This document shows positions 1 to 16,274 of a stretch of 64,000 bases of DNA, one piece after another. The notes below the pieces were generated by a model. That model was not told the DNA's origin. It did not search any database and saw only the letters and a program-made list of their open reading frames with translations. A program made the position numbers and the translations under genes. Within the stretch, counting starts at the first letter, position 1, and the number at the start of each line of letters is the position of its first letter. Where the stretch lies: positions 1,262,001-1,326,000 of the forward strand of contig JALBUN010000034.1 of the NCBI GenBank assembly GCA_025174535.1, read 5' to 3'. Origin of the DNA: Cantharellus purpuraceus. Lineage: Eukaryota > Basidiomycota > Agaricomycetes > Cantharellales > Hydnaceae.

Positions 1-1773
1 TTGTATTGGGCGAATGATGTCTGCGACTTGTGGAGGACAACCACTCGCAGCTTCACGCGCAATGATTGGCCCTGTAACTGAGCAACTGATTCCATCGCGG
101 GGAAACCCCAATATGGCAAAAACTGATTCCTGACAGTTATGAGCCATATTTACATACAAGGCAATGAATTTCCCAGCTCCGCTATTGTGGTGTTTCTTGG
201 CTGGGTGTAGCAATTGTCTTCATCAATGGACGAAGGGAACAGAACCAAGGGATTGCCGACGTGAAAGATGCAAACCGCGGTTCGAGGTCCAACCGTCCCA
301 GTTTAGCATAAGCAGATAAGCGTTTCAACCTCCATCTAGCTGTCGGTTTTGCTTCAATGTCCATTCCCTCAAAGTGATTGTAGTATAGCGCGCATGCCTG
401 GATCATTGTGACATTCGGTGGCAAGATATCTTGAAACTCCTAGTGCTTTGCTTTTAAGCTAAATTATACTAGCTCCGACTGAGTCGCTTTGGATGCACTC
501 TGATATTTCCTTCGTCTCGATGCTCGCCACCGGACCCCGTCTGAGTTTAAACTGAACCCCGAAACATCACGGCTCTGATCTGCTACATTCGCTTTCAAGA
601 TGTACTGGCCAACATACGGCGGGTAAGCAGATAATTTTACCGCCAAATTGTAAATCATTCTTTTCGGATGAATGAGCCACACATCCCTACAATCCTGACA
701 TGCATGCTGCCATTTTCTTTGCTATAAAGGTGAGCCGCTTTTGGCTACACTTCAACCAGACCCTCCCCCTTTCCAGAGCATTCTGTGGCGATCTCAACAA
801 TTATTCTATATCTGATACTTCCTCTGCTCGTCATTATGACAGACGACCCGCTTTCTTTCCCTGGTTTCGTCCAGGAGTGTACGTGGCCTCGTACCTCTTC
901 ACCTTCGTTTGCTAAATCTTCCTACACTCATCTCTACACTTATCTCGTATTATATACCGCCACCCAAATTCCAAACCTCCACGGCCCCCTGGAATGGCAT
1001 GCAAATGGGGGCTTGGCACCACCGCCCGCAAATGAACAAGAATCTATTCTCACAGCGGTGTATCAGCTGCCCCTTCCGCAGTCATTATACAATCAGATAC
1101 TTCATACAACAGCCTCTCATGTTCAAGATCTTCCAACGCCATCGCATTCCCACCGGCCTAGAGACCATGGGGTTATTCAAGGACTTTTAGGGTAAAGCAA
1201 CATCGGGAAAAGAAAAGTATGGTTTTGTCTCTGGACTGGTTGTGATAGGAAGCCTAATGGGTCAACAGCACATACGCATGTGCATAAAGACTATTTTGAA
1301 ACCAAAAAAAAACTGTATGAATGCATAGCGTGGTGAGTCTTGAACGTACTATTCATACCTACGGCTTCAGGAATGGTACTCAGCCCAACTACATTCTCAT
1401 CGCACTACAAGGCAAAACGCCACGCCACCACTCGGTATGCAGTGTTCGCTTGCAAAGTACGGTGGGCCACAAACTCTAGTCATCGTTGATCAGGCGGACT
1501 CATAGCTTCTTAAATTTCCAGCTCAAAAAAGTTCAATCGTAAAGATGCCCGTGGATCTCATGAGCTTGCCTGTGAGCAGGCTCTGATGGCTAAAGCCGAA
1601 GCAACCTGGCTAGCCTGAGCAATTACATGTATAACGATGCAAGTTCGATGCTAGTTTTACGAGAGGGCTTCAGTAGTTTTCTTCAAGCATGGGGAATTGC
1701 ATCCCATGATGGGGTTCAATGCTTCATACAAATACATTCATACTGTCCATCAGTACTCAGCCAGAGGCTGTAA
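1..1773. other. Left-edge stretch with no supported gene
   Basis: Only short open frames occur here. The best is on the plus strand from an ATG at 839 to 1195 (about 118 codons). It has no recognisable domain, is rich in Pro, Ser and Thr, and has no convincing splice partners. Two minus-strand frames at 182-424 and 464-682 are Arg/Lys-rich and equally unrecognised. They could be remnants or terminal exons of a gene lying left of the window. From about 1200 to 1770 I see no coding signal and no clear repeat. Confidence 0.4.
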
Positions 1774-3621
1774 TCAAACTTTGGGTGCTTGGTCTTGTTC
1801 TTCTGCTATTTTCAGCCACTCAGGCTTTGACTCTTCAGTGAGTCGCTCAAACCTTTCTAGCTCAGCCTGCATACGCTGCTTCATCTCCTCCCCCTTTCCT
1901 GCTTGCAGCCCAGATGAACCGAGAGTAACCACCAGTGAGTTTCTCGAGCCAAGGACTTCCTTCATCTATAAATACGCACAATCAGCTTGTAGAACCAAAG
2001 CTATGTGCGATGTGAAAGAGGGGGGAAGCATTTACCACTGTTCGAGTCATGGTGGTTTGCATCCGCATCATCCAATATCTGGAATTTTTTGACTGCTCCT
2101 CGGGAGACCATTGCCGTATTCGAAAATCGTCCCAGTCGATTTTTTCCTTTTTTAACGCTGTTGAAGATGCCAGGCGAAGCTCTCGTGATAACAATTGACG
2201 ATCAAGCCAGTTTTCGACCCGCTTGCTGATATGTGAGATCGTGGCCATTTTATCCAAATGGACTGCCATACGTCTGGAGCGAGGTCGGTTGAATCCACGA
2301 TAGAGCTTCATATACACGTCCCCTTCTATTTAGAAGTTTCTAAGAAATGCTTTGCAAAAGAAATTATCAATTGGTACCTTTGTGGACTGCAGCACCTCCT
2401 TCCCATCCTTTGTCATGAGTCAGCAACAACACTTGTTGAGACCAGTATTTCCAAATCTTAGTATTAATCTGTGGAATGTTGAAAGAGCTGTGGAAATAAC
2501 TCTCCATGTACATAAACCCCTGAACATGCGTCAGTGAGGACTAATGTCATAAGGAATGGGACATACATAAGGTTTATGGGCTTCTAGGATTACGTTGAAA
2601 GTGTATGGTTTATAACCCCTGGTCCCATCAAGCCCTTTCCACTGCATAAGGTAAACAGGGAAGAGAATAGGGTAAGCTGGTGCCATCTGAAAGATGTTGC
2701 CGTATGCGGTAAGCACATGGCAAGGGTGGTAATCAGCCAACGAACCAAAAACCAAGGAGCAAGTTGTTTTTACTGACCAGCGGAAACCGGATACTAGCCG
2801 GCTCGATTCTCAGCGCCCTATCAATTTTAGCTTGCTCAAATGACATTGAAAGAACAGCTTCTGGCAGTGTGAGCGGCGACCGTATATAGGGAAGACATGT
2901 TATTGGTTGCTCCGACTGGGGAATCAAACCAAACCCCTCATCTAATGGGGAGCATAGCGATGTTGTTGCTGGGTTGAATCGAAACTTAGGAAGTGAAAGC
3001 GGGAAGTGGTCGAAGCCTTCGCACAGATCGAATAAATCATACATGCACTCCGAGAAGAATTCACAAACCCGGAAAATAGCTTGGACGTGGGTTAGGCATA
3101 CAAACAGAGATTGGATGACACCCGAACGTACGCTGATAGACTCTGTGCAGTAGCCTGCGTCTGAGAGAGACATCTCACTGTAAGGAGTTTTACAGGCGCA
3201 ATATAAAAGGCTTTACCTGAACGGTGGAGTCGTCGTTATGTTCGGATACCTTTGCCGTGACTTCAGCATCGACAAGCCAGGTGGGAAAGTATATAGGTTC
3301 TATCCTGATTGGACGAGGAGTTTCATAGAGTGTCGAAGAGATTTTGCTCAAGAAAGCTTGAATTAATGCGGGATAATTTTCTACATGATAGCAGACTTTG
3401 AGTGCAGATTGTTGAATTGCCTCCTCTGGAGAAACAGCGAAAGGGATCGCTGGGAAGAAAGCATAGTTTTGGTTATGACAGCGTCCTCACTGCTGCCAAG
3501 TAGGCTGGTCGCACTCACCAGAAACCTTCGGGTGATAATTCTGAACCTGGGCGGTGTTGTAGCAGCGTCTCTGATTATAGAGCCAATTTGCCAGTGACCT
3601 CGTACAAGGCTTTGGAGACAT
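1774..3621 (-). CDS. Unrecognised protein, probable mitochondrial presequence, multi-exon
   Basis: A continuous protein of roughly 450-480 residues can be assembled from about seven exons with ordinary GT..AG introns. The start is the ATG at 3621-3619, because only this frame joins cleanly to the next exon at the intron donor GGTGAGTGCG. The N-terminus (MSPKPCTRSL..NQRRCYNTAQ) is basic, poor in acidic residues and contains an RRCYNT stretch, which fits a mitochondrial targeting peptide. Downstream segments include PFAVSPEEAIQQSALKV, a Trp/Pro/Asp-rich patch (YFPTWLVDAEVTAKV), an aromatic patch AYPILFPVYLMQW followed by a block of Tyr and His residues, and a Glu/Lys-rich C-terminus predicted to be helical. 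I do not recognise the family. The internal aromatic blocks could form membrane-associated segments. Exon limits between 2.9 and 3.2 kb are the least certain. Confidence 0.65.
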
Positions 3622-4705
3622 AGCGTCACGCGGCGTGCTGGTTAGCGCCTTGAATAAACACTCTTAACCCACTCAATATTTATTCATGATTTTGATGCAG
3701 TCTGGCACGATATATGTTTTCCTGGCAGCCTCATCTATTTCCACAAGTACTCTACCTGTGATTATCTCAGCTAGCCTGGGTATTCTTTCGGCCTGGTCAC
3801 CATTGGGTGAGGGTGTATTAGAAGCTGTATAGGTAGAACTCAGTCCGTATATTATGAACACGACTGAGTGAACAACTGCGATCGTGTTATATACGTTCGC
3901 AGTGGTGGAATGAAAGAGGGGTGTGATATGAGTGGAACAGGGTAATAATGATGGGGGGTGTGATAAGAGTGGAACAGGGTATTGTTGACACGCCGTGACA
4001 TGTGGGACTGTGGATATGTTCCACATTCCACATTCCAACAGGGTGTGTAAGCGCGGCCAGTGGCAGGACGTCCGACTCTTATTCGCTGTCTCTCACGGTG
4101 GATCATTCTCCTCTGGAATATGCGAGCGGCGCATGCTATTGGGTGCCGAGGTACTAAATAGTTAGATCATTTAGGTAGTTATGTAAATCCTCGTGCATTT
4201 GTAACCCAACCACCACCACCTCGGTGTTGGTCCCCCCTTTATGTCTCTCCTGCGCATTTTCACAACAAATTCACCGCATCTAAATCTTCCTGGGATGGAG
4301 ATCGCCTGTTTCCTAAGTATCACATCGCCGCCCCGAGCTTCGGGAAACATAGTATCAAGCGCATGTCAGAACTGTATTTGGGTGTCGTATCGTATGTGTG
4401 AAGCCTTGCTGCAGATTTGCCACTGCTTCTCGTTGATTCAGAGACACAGACGTAATCGTAGGCCAAGTGTCTGGTGAGAGGGCATGGTCTTACGTATGGC
4501 CGAAGCTTCATATGGAAGTGCCAATGACCGCGCCGCCACGGAAGTTAGAGATGAAGCTAAGGGCTGCTGCTTTCCATGTCAGCACGTCGGCATCAACGCG
4601 TCAGAGCCGGTCTGAAATTCCCACTGCTGAAACGTCTAGAGTGGTATAAGGAAAACCCATCATAAGAGTGCTTCCACGGATCCCTTCTCCATCCAAAGTA
4701 TTGAC
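3622..4705. other. Intergenic region with a short duplicated unit
   Basis: No convincing gene lies between the two flanking genes, which are divergently arranged. A 26-bp unit beginning gggtgtgat occurs twice, at 3919-3944 and 3956-3981, with one internal mismatch. Open frames at 4241-4649 have no recognisable domain, no intron structure and unlikely composition, so I leave them uncalled. Promoters of both neighbours must lie here but I cannot point to defined elements. Confidence 0.5.
3919..3981. repeat. Imperfect direct duplication, 26-bp unit, 37-bp period
   Basis: Two copies of gggtgtgata(t/a)gagtggaacagggta lie 37 bp apart, with a G-rich linker between them. They differ at a single position. 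The repeat sits about 300 bp upstream of the probable mitochondrial gene on the minus strand. It looks like a local slippage duplication rather than a mobile element. Confidence 0.75.
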
Positions 4706-5877
4706 ATGGCCGCCATCTGTGAACACTGTATTCAAGGACACGTTCTTAATGGAACTCCTAGCGGCTCGTTCGAAGGCACCGCGTACTTTCATCCCGCCTC
4801 TACTCCAGGTTCAAAAAAGGCAGTTGTTCTTCTCACAGACATTTTCGGTCTCAAGCTTGTTAATTCCAAGCTCATTGCAGATCAATATAGTGAGAGATTG
4901 AAGTGTGACGTATGGGTTCCGGATTTTTTCAATGGTACGGTTGTTTATATCTGGCTAGGTTTCGAGTTGCTGCATTGCTTTACAAATGATCAGGAAACCC
5001 TCCCATCGATGAATCAATGCTACGCCCTTTTTTCCATGATATTCCGGGTACTCCAACTCCCTTTCTTGCCAAGCTCAAATTTATCTGGACGATCATCAAG
5101 TGCCTTCCAGGCTTTATCCGTAATCGGGTGAGAGTTGGAGTGCCAAATGTATACGGTATCTCATGCGGATGCAACCTTGAAGTCTAGCATTGTAGACAGC
5201 AGGACCACCGCTGTAAGCTGCCCATGTCTATTTCCCCGCTCTGTGGTGCTCTATATGAAGTCTACTCATAGTTCGTGAAGCGCCTCAAAGAGCAGAAGAA
5301 ATACGGGAAAATTGGTGCAGTTGGGTATGTGGTTAGTACTTATATGCCTATTCCAATCTTGATGTTCGTTCTGGGCACCAGGTTTTGTTTCTGTGGAGCT
5401 CAAGTTATCCGGCTTGCAGGCCTGTTCACCAGCATTGCTATCGCTCATCCCGGACGAATCTCAAAGTCTCAACTTGAAGCAATTAATGTAAGTCGCCGAT
5501 TTCTTATCCCGGCCAAACTGCAATTGGCATCGTAGGTTCCTTCGTCATGGATATGCGCAGAAGGTGGTCTGCTGAGCGTCCTCTCCTCTACCATTTCTGA
5601 CATTCTACACTCTATAGAGGACAATTATTTTGGAAAGCATAGAGCCGAGGCCGAAGCAATTTGCAAACAAAAGCATGAATACAATAAACTTGACTATGAG
5701 TTCCGAGACTATAAAGGTCAATCGCTCCACTTTCAATGTGCTTTATGCTGAATATAACTGGCAGGCACTGTTCACGGCTTCGCATATCGACCTAACCTCG
5801 CCCTGCCAGAGATCAAAAAAGCATTTGACATTTCACTTGAGCAAGGTGTTGCATGGTTTGAAAAAACGCTGGCATAG
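4706..5877 (+). CDS. Dienelactone hydrolase family protein
   Basis: About 265 residues in six or so exons. The N-terminus MAAICEHCIQGHVLNGTP and the following KKAVVLLTDIFGL are typical of the fungal dienelactone-hydrolase-like alpha/beta hydrolases, which start with a Cys-rich turn and carry a V-x-x-x-D-I-F-G block. After an intron the chain continues with a PFFHDIPGTPTPF segment. The nucleophile elbow is GFCFCG once an intron is removed, so the catalytic Cys is present but the usual following Gly is a second Cys. The acid residue is in WICAEED and the catalytic His in TVHGFAYRP. The stop is at 5875-5877. In the family these enzymes cleave lactones or esters, often in aromatic catabolism; the substrate here is unknown. 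The 3' end faces SMC3 with 258 bp between stops. Confidence 0.88.
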
Positions 5878-6135
5878 AACCGTAGCTCTCGCCGAAACCT
5901 CTGCTCGTAGAGTTATGATCAAATGAAGTGCCACGGAATATATACCAGTTTGATTCTAAAATGTCTTAGAACGTGTGATATTTTTGAGTACTGGAATAAC
6001 TAACCCAGATCTGCGTTCTATCAGTGCGGCAATTACAACAACTTACGAGTACAGATAGGTTACAAGCAACACATGAAGAACGAAGCAAAAGAGAATAGAC
6101 ATGAGCAATTCCAAGAATACATGCATATAGAAACT

Positions 6136-10928
<4,793 letters not shown>

Positions 10929-11444
10929 CCTTAGAGCTTTGGATTAGTTTCTAATGCACCAAACGCGTGCAGGCACGCTATACTCGAGTTGTATCCCGCG
11001 TATTAGATATTGGTTTCAGACAGACGCGTGAGGATGGTCGCAAGCAATGCTCAAGTTAGCCACAACGCGTACAAATGAGCTGGCTAGCTCGGTCGGAGCT
11101 TCAACTTAGCACACTATGTACTTCGCATCGCGTGCCTTCGACACATGTGCTCTTCTTACCGCTTTGCCAGTGCTTCTGCCTAGGCCACGGTCAATTACGG
11201 CAAAAGTTTGGTCTTCACTCTAGTTTTGAGCACACATTGCGAGATAGTTCTGAGTCGGTGGCAGCCAGGCAACAGCCTGCAGCTCTCCCTATGATACGTT
11301 CATCCTCAAACGCTTGGACTCAAGGAGATTGATACCACCACGTTTAACATTGTCGTATGTCACAATACATCATCAAGGGTGTCAATACTCTAGGTTTGCT
11401 TTATTTCCCTCTCCTTACCCACCACTTATCACAGCTTTACTTAG
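10929..11444. other. SMC3 upstream region, no gene seen
   Basis: A 516-bp stretch holds the SMC3 promoter side and the 3' flank of the next minus-strand gene. A plus-strand frame at 11075-11332 has no recognisable domain and I do not support it. No repeats or RNA genes are evident. Several ACGCGT hexamers occur upstream of SMC3 at 10970-11070 (for example at 10961, 11023 and 11066). These match the MluI cell-cycle box known from yeast S-phase genes, but a functional role here is only inferred. Confidence 0.45.
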
Positions 11445-11943
11445 TCAACTAGTGCTTGGGGGTTCGCCTATGGGTGCCTCATTTCCAGCAGCTGCCAAAA
11501 AAATCAGGTACTTTGAAAAGAACCGTGCCGGTAAACTTACGTGGAGGTAGATTACCCAACCGAAACCGGATAAAGGTGATGTTGGTTTCCAGGCGCTGCA
11601 CAGATTCCTTTCCCAACTCTTCAACCATGGCGTCGTACAATTGCAGGCCCTCGACATAGTCCAGTCTTGCCAGCTCATTTTCGTCCATCACCTCGTACGC
11701 CAATCCTCGTATGCTCAGGGCAAACCCGGCCCAATAGGGTGGAGAGTTCTCATCGGAGAGCCAGGCACTCAGCTGGGCTATTACCGCAGTAGGATCCTGT
11801 CGCAACATTTTCCCCATGGATTGGAAGAGGGCAAGATGTGGGTTGTTCTGCAGAGCAGTTGAATGGGTGACGTTGTCGTCCGCATCTCCCTCCCTGAGTG
11901 TAGTTGGTGAATGATATCCATAAAATGAAGGCACGGCTTACAT
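11445..11943 (-). CDS. Small unrecognised protein, possible intron-split start codon
   Basis: About 130-140 residues. The main exon reads QNNPHLALFQSMGKMLRQDP ... PYWAGFALSIRGLAYEVMD ... RLETNITFIRFRLGNLPP and is clearly coding. After a short intron the C-terminus is AGNEAPIGEPPSTS with stop at 11445. No ATG opens this frame directly. A good donor (AT|GTAAGC at 11941) and acceptor (CACTCAG| ending at 11894) remove 48 nt and would join AT to G, making a start codon split by an intron, followed by EGDADDNVTH. The alternative is initiation at the internal Met of FQSMGKM. I do not recognise the family; the alternating hydrophobic/charged pattern suggests a helical, perhaps TPR-like, fold. Confidence 0.6.
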
Positions 11944-12330
11944 TCTGTCTATTGTGTGTGTTTACCAAGTGGTCGACTTATAAGTCAGGTATGGCAACGA
12001 TGATAGCTCCTTGTTTTATCGGATGTGAGAGGGGTCTGATGGCGCAAGATGGACAGAAAAAGTACATTTAAATAGGCTGAAGATGATCACCATGCGACGG
12101 TGGCCTGTAGGCCTCGTTCTTCAATGATGCACACATAAACAGGATGGTTCGCATGGCCAAAGCCCTAGATGGTGACATTGACTGCATACGTGATGCAACG
12201 AGTTAAATGTATGAGCATGTTTACGGCGCGGTCAGAACGTGTTCTTTGGATCCACAAGGGTCAGCTGAAACTGCACCGGCAGTACACTAATAGTCCACAT
12301 TTGGTGTGATCTAGGTAGTGCAACTTAAAT
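11944..12330. other. Intergenic, no gene seen
   Basis: This 387-bp gap lies between two minus-strand genes. I see no open frame with coding character, no repeat and no RNA gene. It should contain the promoter of the small protein gene to its left. Confidence 0.5.
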
Positions 12331-13173
12331 TTATGTCTCTTTCTGTTGTGCTTCTGCTATGCCTTGCTGTTGTCCTTTCTCCAATAAGCGTGCCCACTCT
12401 TCCTCTCTCTCCAGCTTTCCAACCCTTGCTCTTCGCCGCCGCACATTTAAATGTCCCCATTCCTCCTCGAATTCCTTACGTTTCTTCTCTTCGATCGCTT
12501 TTGGGTCTTTGATTTTCTGCCCCTCCGCTGCCATTTTTATTCTCAATCGTTCTTGATTGTCGCGATCCCATTCCGTCGGTGTTTTCAAAACCCACCCCCA
12601 TTGGTCCACCATTCCCTTGGCATTGATGACAACCGTTGGACCCTCCGCTTTTCGTTTCTTCCCTTTCGCGCGCGTGGTTTTCTGCTCCAACTCTTCAGGA
12701 GTTGGTTCTCGCACGCTATGGATTTTCTCAACTTGGTTACGCTGAGCCAACTCCTCCAGTATAATCGATTTTAAGTACCTTCAGATCTTCAACAAGAGTC
12801 AAGGTGAAAACTGATGGCACTCACTTAAATGACCGTATAGGATGTTCTGGATAGGGCGGTAGAGGTGACTTTACATCCATGTCTGATGAACCATTCGGAC
12901 GACGTGTAGATGTGGATGGAGGTGTGGGTAGAGGTGGAGGCGGCAGAGGTTCTAGCAACTTCTCATCTGCATAAAGTTCCCTCACTCGCTCATAAATTTG
13001 TCTAGAATGGATTGGGGTGGGGTACTTGGACTTCAAAATTTCGAGGACGATCTCGCGACCTCTTGGTGTGCTCATTCTAGCGTATCGAGAAAGTCTCTGG
13101 AACAAAGTCTAAAGCACCGTCACTTTGGGAGGTCTGACGGAAACATAATGAAGAAACATACCATGCGACTCAT
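12331..13173 (-). CDS. Unrecognised basic protein, possibly mitochondrial
   Basis: Three exons give about 235-240 residues. Exon 1 is only MSRM; exon 2 begins TLFQRLSRYARMSTPRGREI, a basic N-terminus compatible with mitochondrial import. A conserved-looking block VLEILKSKYPTPIHSRQIYE follows, then a Pro-rich linker (LLEPLPPPPLPTPPS). The next exon, joined at KYLKSIILEELAQRNQVEKI, carries PTPEELEQ and a Trp motif (DQWGWVLK). The C-terminal third is an Arg/Lys/Glu-rich predicted helix, with stop at 12331. The pattern resembles a small basic mitochondrial ribosome-associated protein, but I cannot name a family. It is divergent from VPS29 with only 117 bp between start codons. Confidence 0.68.
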
Positions 13174-13290
13174 TGGCAGCTTTTCAGGTGCGTAACAGGC
13201 TGTCACAGTCACGAACTGTCGTCACCGCAGAAGTCTCACCTAGTCGCAAGTGACAACAGCTGACTTACGTAATCCACGGATATAACGAAG
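13174..13290. promoter_or_regulatory. Short divergent promoter interval
   Basis: Only 117 bp separate the start codon of the basic protein (-) from that of VPS29 (+). Both 5' UTRs and both core promoters must fit here or overlap the neighbouring coding region. This is inferred from gene arrangement alone; no TATA-like element was identified. Confidence 0.55.
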
Positions 13291-14255
13291 ATGGTGCTTG
13301 TGCTTGTCATTGGCGACTTTCACATCCCCTATCGGTAAGTCGCCTTTTTTGAAGGCTTTTCTACAATGGCTCATTGGAGTGCGTGACTCGTGCGTTAGGA
13401 CTCATGACCTACCTGCCAAGTTTAAAAAGCTTTTGGTATGTGCATCAAATATTCGTTTACTGCCAATGCTGAATGGACCCCCTTGAAGGTGCCAGGAAAG
13501 ATTCAACAGATAATTTGTACCGGAAATGTGTGCGATAAGGAAACGTACGAGTACCTCCGAACTGTCGCTGCGGATGTAAATGTGGTGCGGGGAGACTATG
13601 ACGAGGTATGCTGGTCCAACTGGATTTTTATCCTTACAAACACTGTTCGAATGGCTTTATTATTAGGACCCGAAATATCCCCTCTCATTAACGCTATCAC
13701 ATTCACCTATCCGCATTGGCGTTATTCACGGTCAGCAATGCGTACCCACAGGTGATATTGATTCGCTGGCGGCAATAGCGCGACAAATGGATGTTGATGT
13801 CCTTGTCAGTGGTGGAACACATAAGTACACATCCATGCTCCTTCGACATGCATACAAAGCTCATTCCTCGTCATTTAGATTTGAAGCAACAGAGTACAAT
13901 GGCCATTTCTTTGTAAATCCCGGGAGCGCAACAGGCGCATGGACTGGTCTTTTTAATGAGTGAGCTTATTCTACGTATTTCTTCTCCATTCCCTTTTTTG
14001 CCTCATTATCGCCCAAACAGCCCCGTCATCCCTTCCTTTGCCCTATTGGACATCCAAGGGCCAGTTGTTACGACATACGTTTACCAACTGATTGAAGGTG
14101 AAGTACGAGTCGAAAAAATAGAGTACCGTCGACCATCGGATTCTGTTCATGGAGCCTCTGTTCCAGGGTATGGAGGACAACCTGGGATTGATGGCCGAGC
14201 AATTGGTAGAAGCTCGCCAATCCCGACCAGACCAGCGAGGGAAGGCGGTTGGTAG
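13291..14255 (+). CDS. VPS29: Retromer subunit VPS29
   Basis: VPS29 is the metallophosphoesterase-fold scaffold of the retromer complex, which returns cargo from endosomes to the Golgi. The chain begins [15 protein letters not shown], keeping the D-x-H block. Next come [20 protein letters not shown] and [16 protein letters not shown], then [15 protein letters not shown] and [26 protein letters not shown] and [20 protein letters not shown] end the core. A Gly/Pro-rich tail after [10 protein letters not shown] extends to 14255, so this protein is longer than many VPS29 proteins. Four introns or more interrupt it. The 3' end converges on Mdm35 with 72 bp between stops. Confidence 0.95.
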
Positions 14256-14327
14256 TGACTTTGAGACTCATCGGGAGCATTGTCCGTAGTGAATATATAT
14301 ACGTGTATAATTCTCATGTATTGAACG

Positions 14328-14699
14328 TCATTGTGGATTTGCCGGACTCTCAGAAGGATGTGCTGGAGGTGGCTTGACGAGTGGATCCTCTTGTCTCGCT
14401 TGACTTAGAAGTTCTGTCAATCCTTTCTCCTTCACCGCATTCTATGACACATCAGCCACTCCTCTTTATTTTCATAAGTATACTTCCAGGCGCACCTGGA
14501 CACATGTCTGGTAGCTCTTCCAAACCTGTCCACAGCACGCTTCGTACTCCTTCGCCTTCTTAGCTGAACGTTCTCGGCGCTCCTCTGCCGTCATTGAGTC
14601 ATTGTTCAAAGGCTCCAGGTATCCCTCGAACCATGCATTAAAGCAGGCGTCATATTTGAGCTTCAACGGCGTGCACTCTGCAGACAATGACGAAGCCAT
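14328..14699 (-). CDS. MDM35: Mdm35/TRIAP1-type twin CX9C protein
   Basis: Two exons encode about 100 residues. Exon 1 starts MASSLSAECTPLKLKYDACF, then NAWFEGYLEP, and ends with ACCGQVWKSYQTCVQ. The spacing C-x(9)-C (ECTPLKLKYDAC, and the second pair around CGQVWKSYQTC) is the twin CX9C hairpin of Mdm35. Mdm35 escorts Ups/PRELI phospholipid-transfer proteins in the mitochondrial intermembrane space. Exon 2 reads NAVKEKGLTELLSQARQ and a Pro-rich tail to the stop at 14328. An upstream in-frame Met at 14735 exists, but the start at 14699 matches the family N-terminus. The gene is divergent from the Ser/Thr-rich surface protein. Confidence 0.93.
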
Positions 14700-15068
14700 G
14701 GTGATGCGAGCGGCTGAGCCCACAAACGCCCACACTCAAAGCCTATTGTCTGTTTCTTTTGTCTGTGTCGAAGAACTTTCTTGTCGATACCTCAGTTTAA
14801 ACACTCAGAGCTCCATATTACCTTTACTTGTGCTAAACCCGAAGCATAGAAGAAAGCATAAGGGCGTATTCCAAGACAAGAGCCAGCTGAGAATGCAGCC
14901 CAATTTGGCGTCTATGGCGACCACATCCACGGGTACTGGTCTATTGTTCTCCATTGACAATGGTCTCGTGTCGCTTACGCTTCCTTCCTACCACATGCTC
15001 TCGTCTTTCCTCTATCTGTCTGATAGTCGTATAGCATTCTAACCACTCGATCGCTCATCCTGACACCG

Positions 15069-16001
15069 ATGCTTCCCAGACACCATATTTCCTCGATACT
15101 TCGAGCCTGCCAGTTATTCCATGTACTACTTGTACTTGCTGGACAAGCTACCTGCCGACCAATGCGTGATCTTGCTAGCTCGTCACCCAGCACTGACACC
15201 AAGAACACCCGGACGGATCCACTCGGTTTCAGGCAGACGGAAGTTGTCCACATTGCCCGGAATGTCTCATTGTGAGTGGCTTCTCCTTGCGATTTCTCTA
15301 ATTCTGATCGAGAATGGGAACACACTGTAGCCTTCAGAGTGTCGCAATCGAATGCTGCACTTTAACCTTCACCCCGGTGACCCTTCCCGACGGCAATCCA
15401 GCTGTAAAAGTTGTGAAAAGTTGTACGTTGGAGAACACTGCCGAGGACCCTGGTGGTACATGTGGTGGGAGTGGAACCTCCGCGAACCCAAGCACAGCTG
15501 CTGCGTCAGGGACGTCATCACCAACTATGGTCACCTCCACCGATACCTCTACTATAACTGTGAGACAATTTCTCCTACAGTGCCTATTGCATCAAACCTG
15601 ATAATCTTTAGAACCTTGCCTCTACTTCATTCTCGTCTTCACCTCTCTCTGGAACGACCATGGCATTTTCCTCTTCCGCATCAACATTCACGATACCCAC
15701 ATCATCATCACCATCACTTACAAGTTCATTTACCCCCGATCCAGTCATATCTACCAGTTCACTACCTGATACATCCAATGTCACTTTTATATCGGCTTCA
15801 GCTACTGCAGCCGGTACATCCACACCCAACACCGATGCATCGACTTCTCCAAAGCCATCTTCCACTCTCCCCAAAGTAATCGGAGCATTCGCAGGGGTAT
15901 CGGTTTTGTTGCTGATCATAGGGGGTACTATTGGGTACTTGAAACAGAAGAAGATGGCGAAGGATGAGGACCGTGAGATTCGATGGCCAGTAACAAGTTG
16001 A
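15069..16001 (+). CDS. Secreted Ser/Thr-rich single-pass membrane protein
   Basis: Three exons, about 255 residues. The N-terminus MLPRHHISSILRACQLFHVL with LVLAGQATC forms a plausible signal peptide. A small Cys-containing ectodomain follows (IECCTLTFTPV ... VVKSCTLEN ... GGTCGGSG). It gives way to a long Ser/Thr/Pro stretch likely to be O-mannosylated (TSFSSSPLSGTTMAFSSSAS and similar). A single membrane helix GAFAGVSVLLLIIGGTIGYL lies near the end, with a short basic cytoplasmic tail (KQKKMAKDEDREIRW). This topology is that of fungal wall-stress sensors and other type I surface proteins. No WSC or other named domain was recognised, so the role is unknown. It converges on the epoxide-hydrolase-like gene. 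Confidence 0.78.
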
Positions 16002-16274
16002 GACGCCATTCTGGGACTCCATAAGGGTGGACTTGTATTATGCATACCGCTAGCTAGTAGCAGCTGATTACACAACGTATCTTTTAGTTCGTTATTTCCT
16101 TTTTTATTTCTTGGATGTACACCTCACGCCCTCCACGTAACGGTGTAAAAAGACGCAGTGTGACAATTGTCTGATCAATGAACAAAGTCAGTTGGGCAGA
16201 CCGATCAGCAGTTAGAAGCAGATTTGATTCGCAATTTCAAGATGGCTTCAATCATTCATCTCAAGGGTTTTTAA

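Noticed and set aside
15352..15879. 175-codon plus-strand frame with His and Pro runs
   Set aside because: It is an out-of-frame reading of the Ser/Thr-rich surface protein; the other frame has a signal peptide, TM helix and good splice joins.
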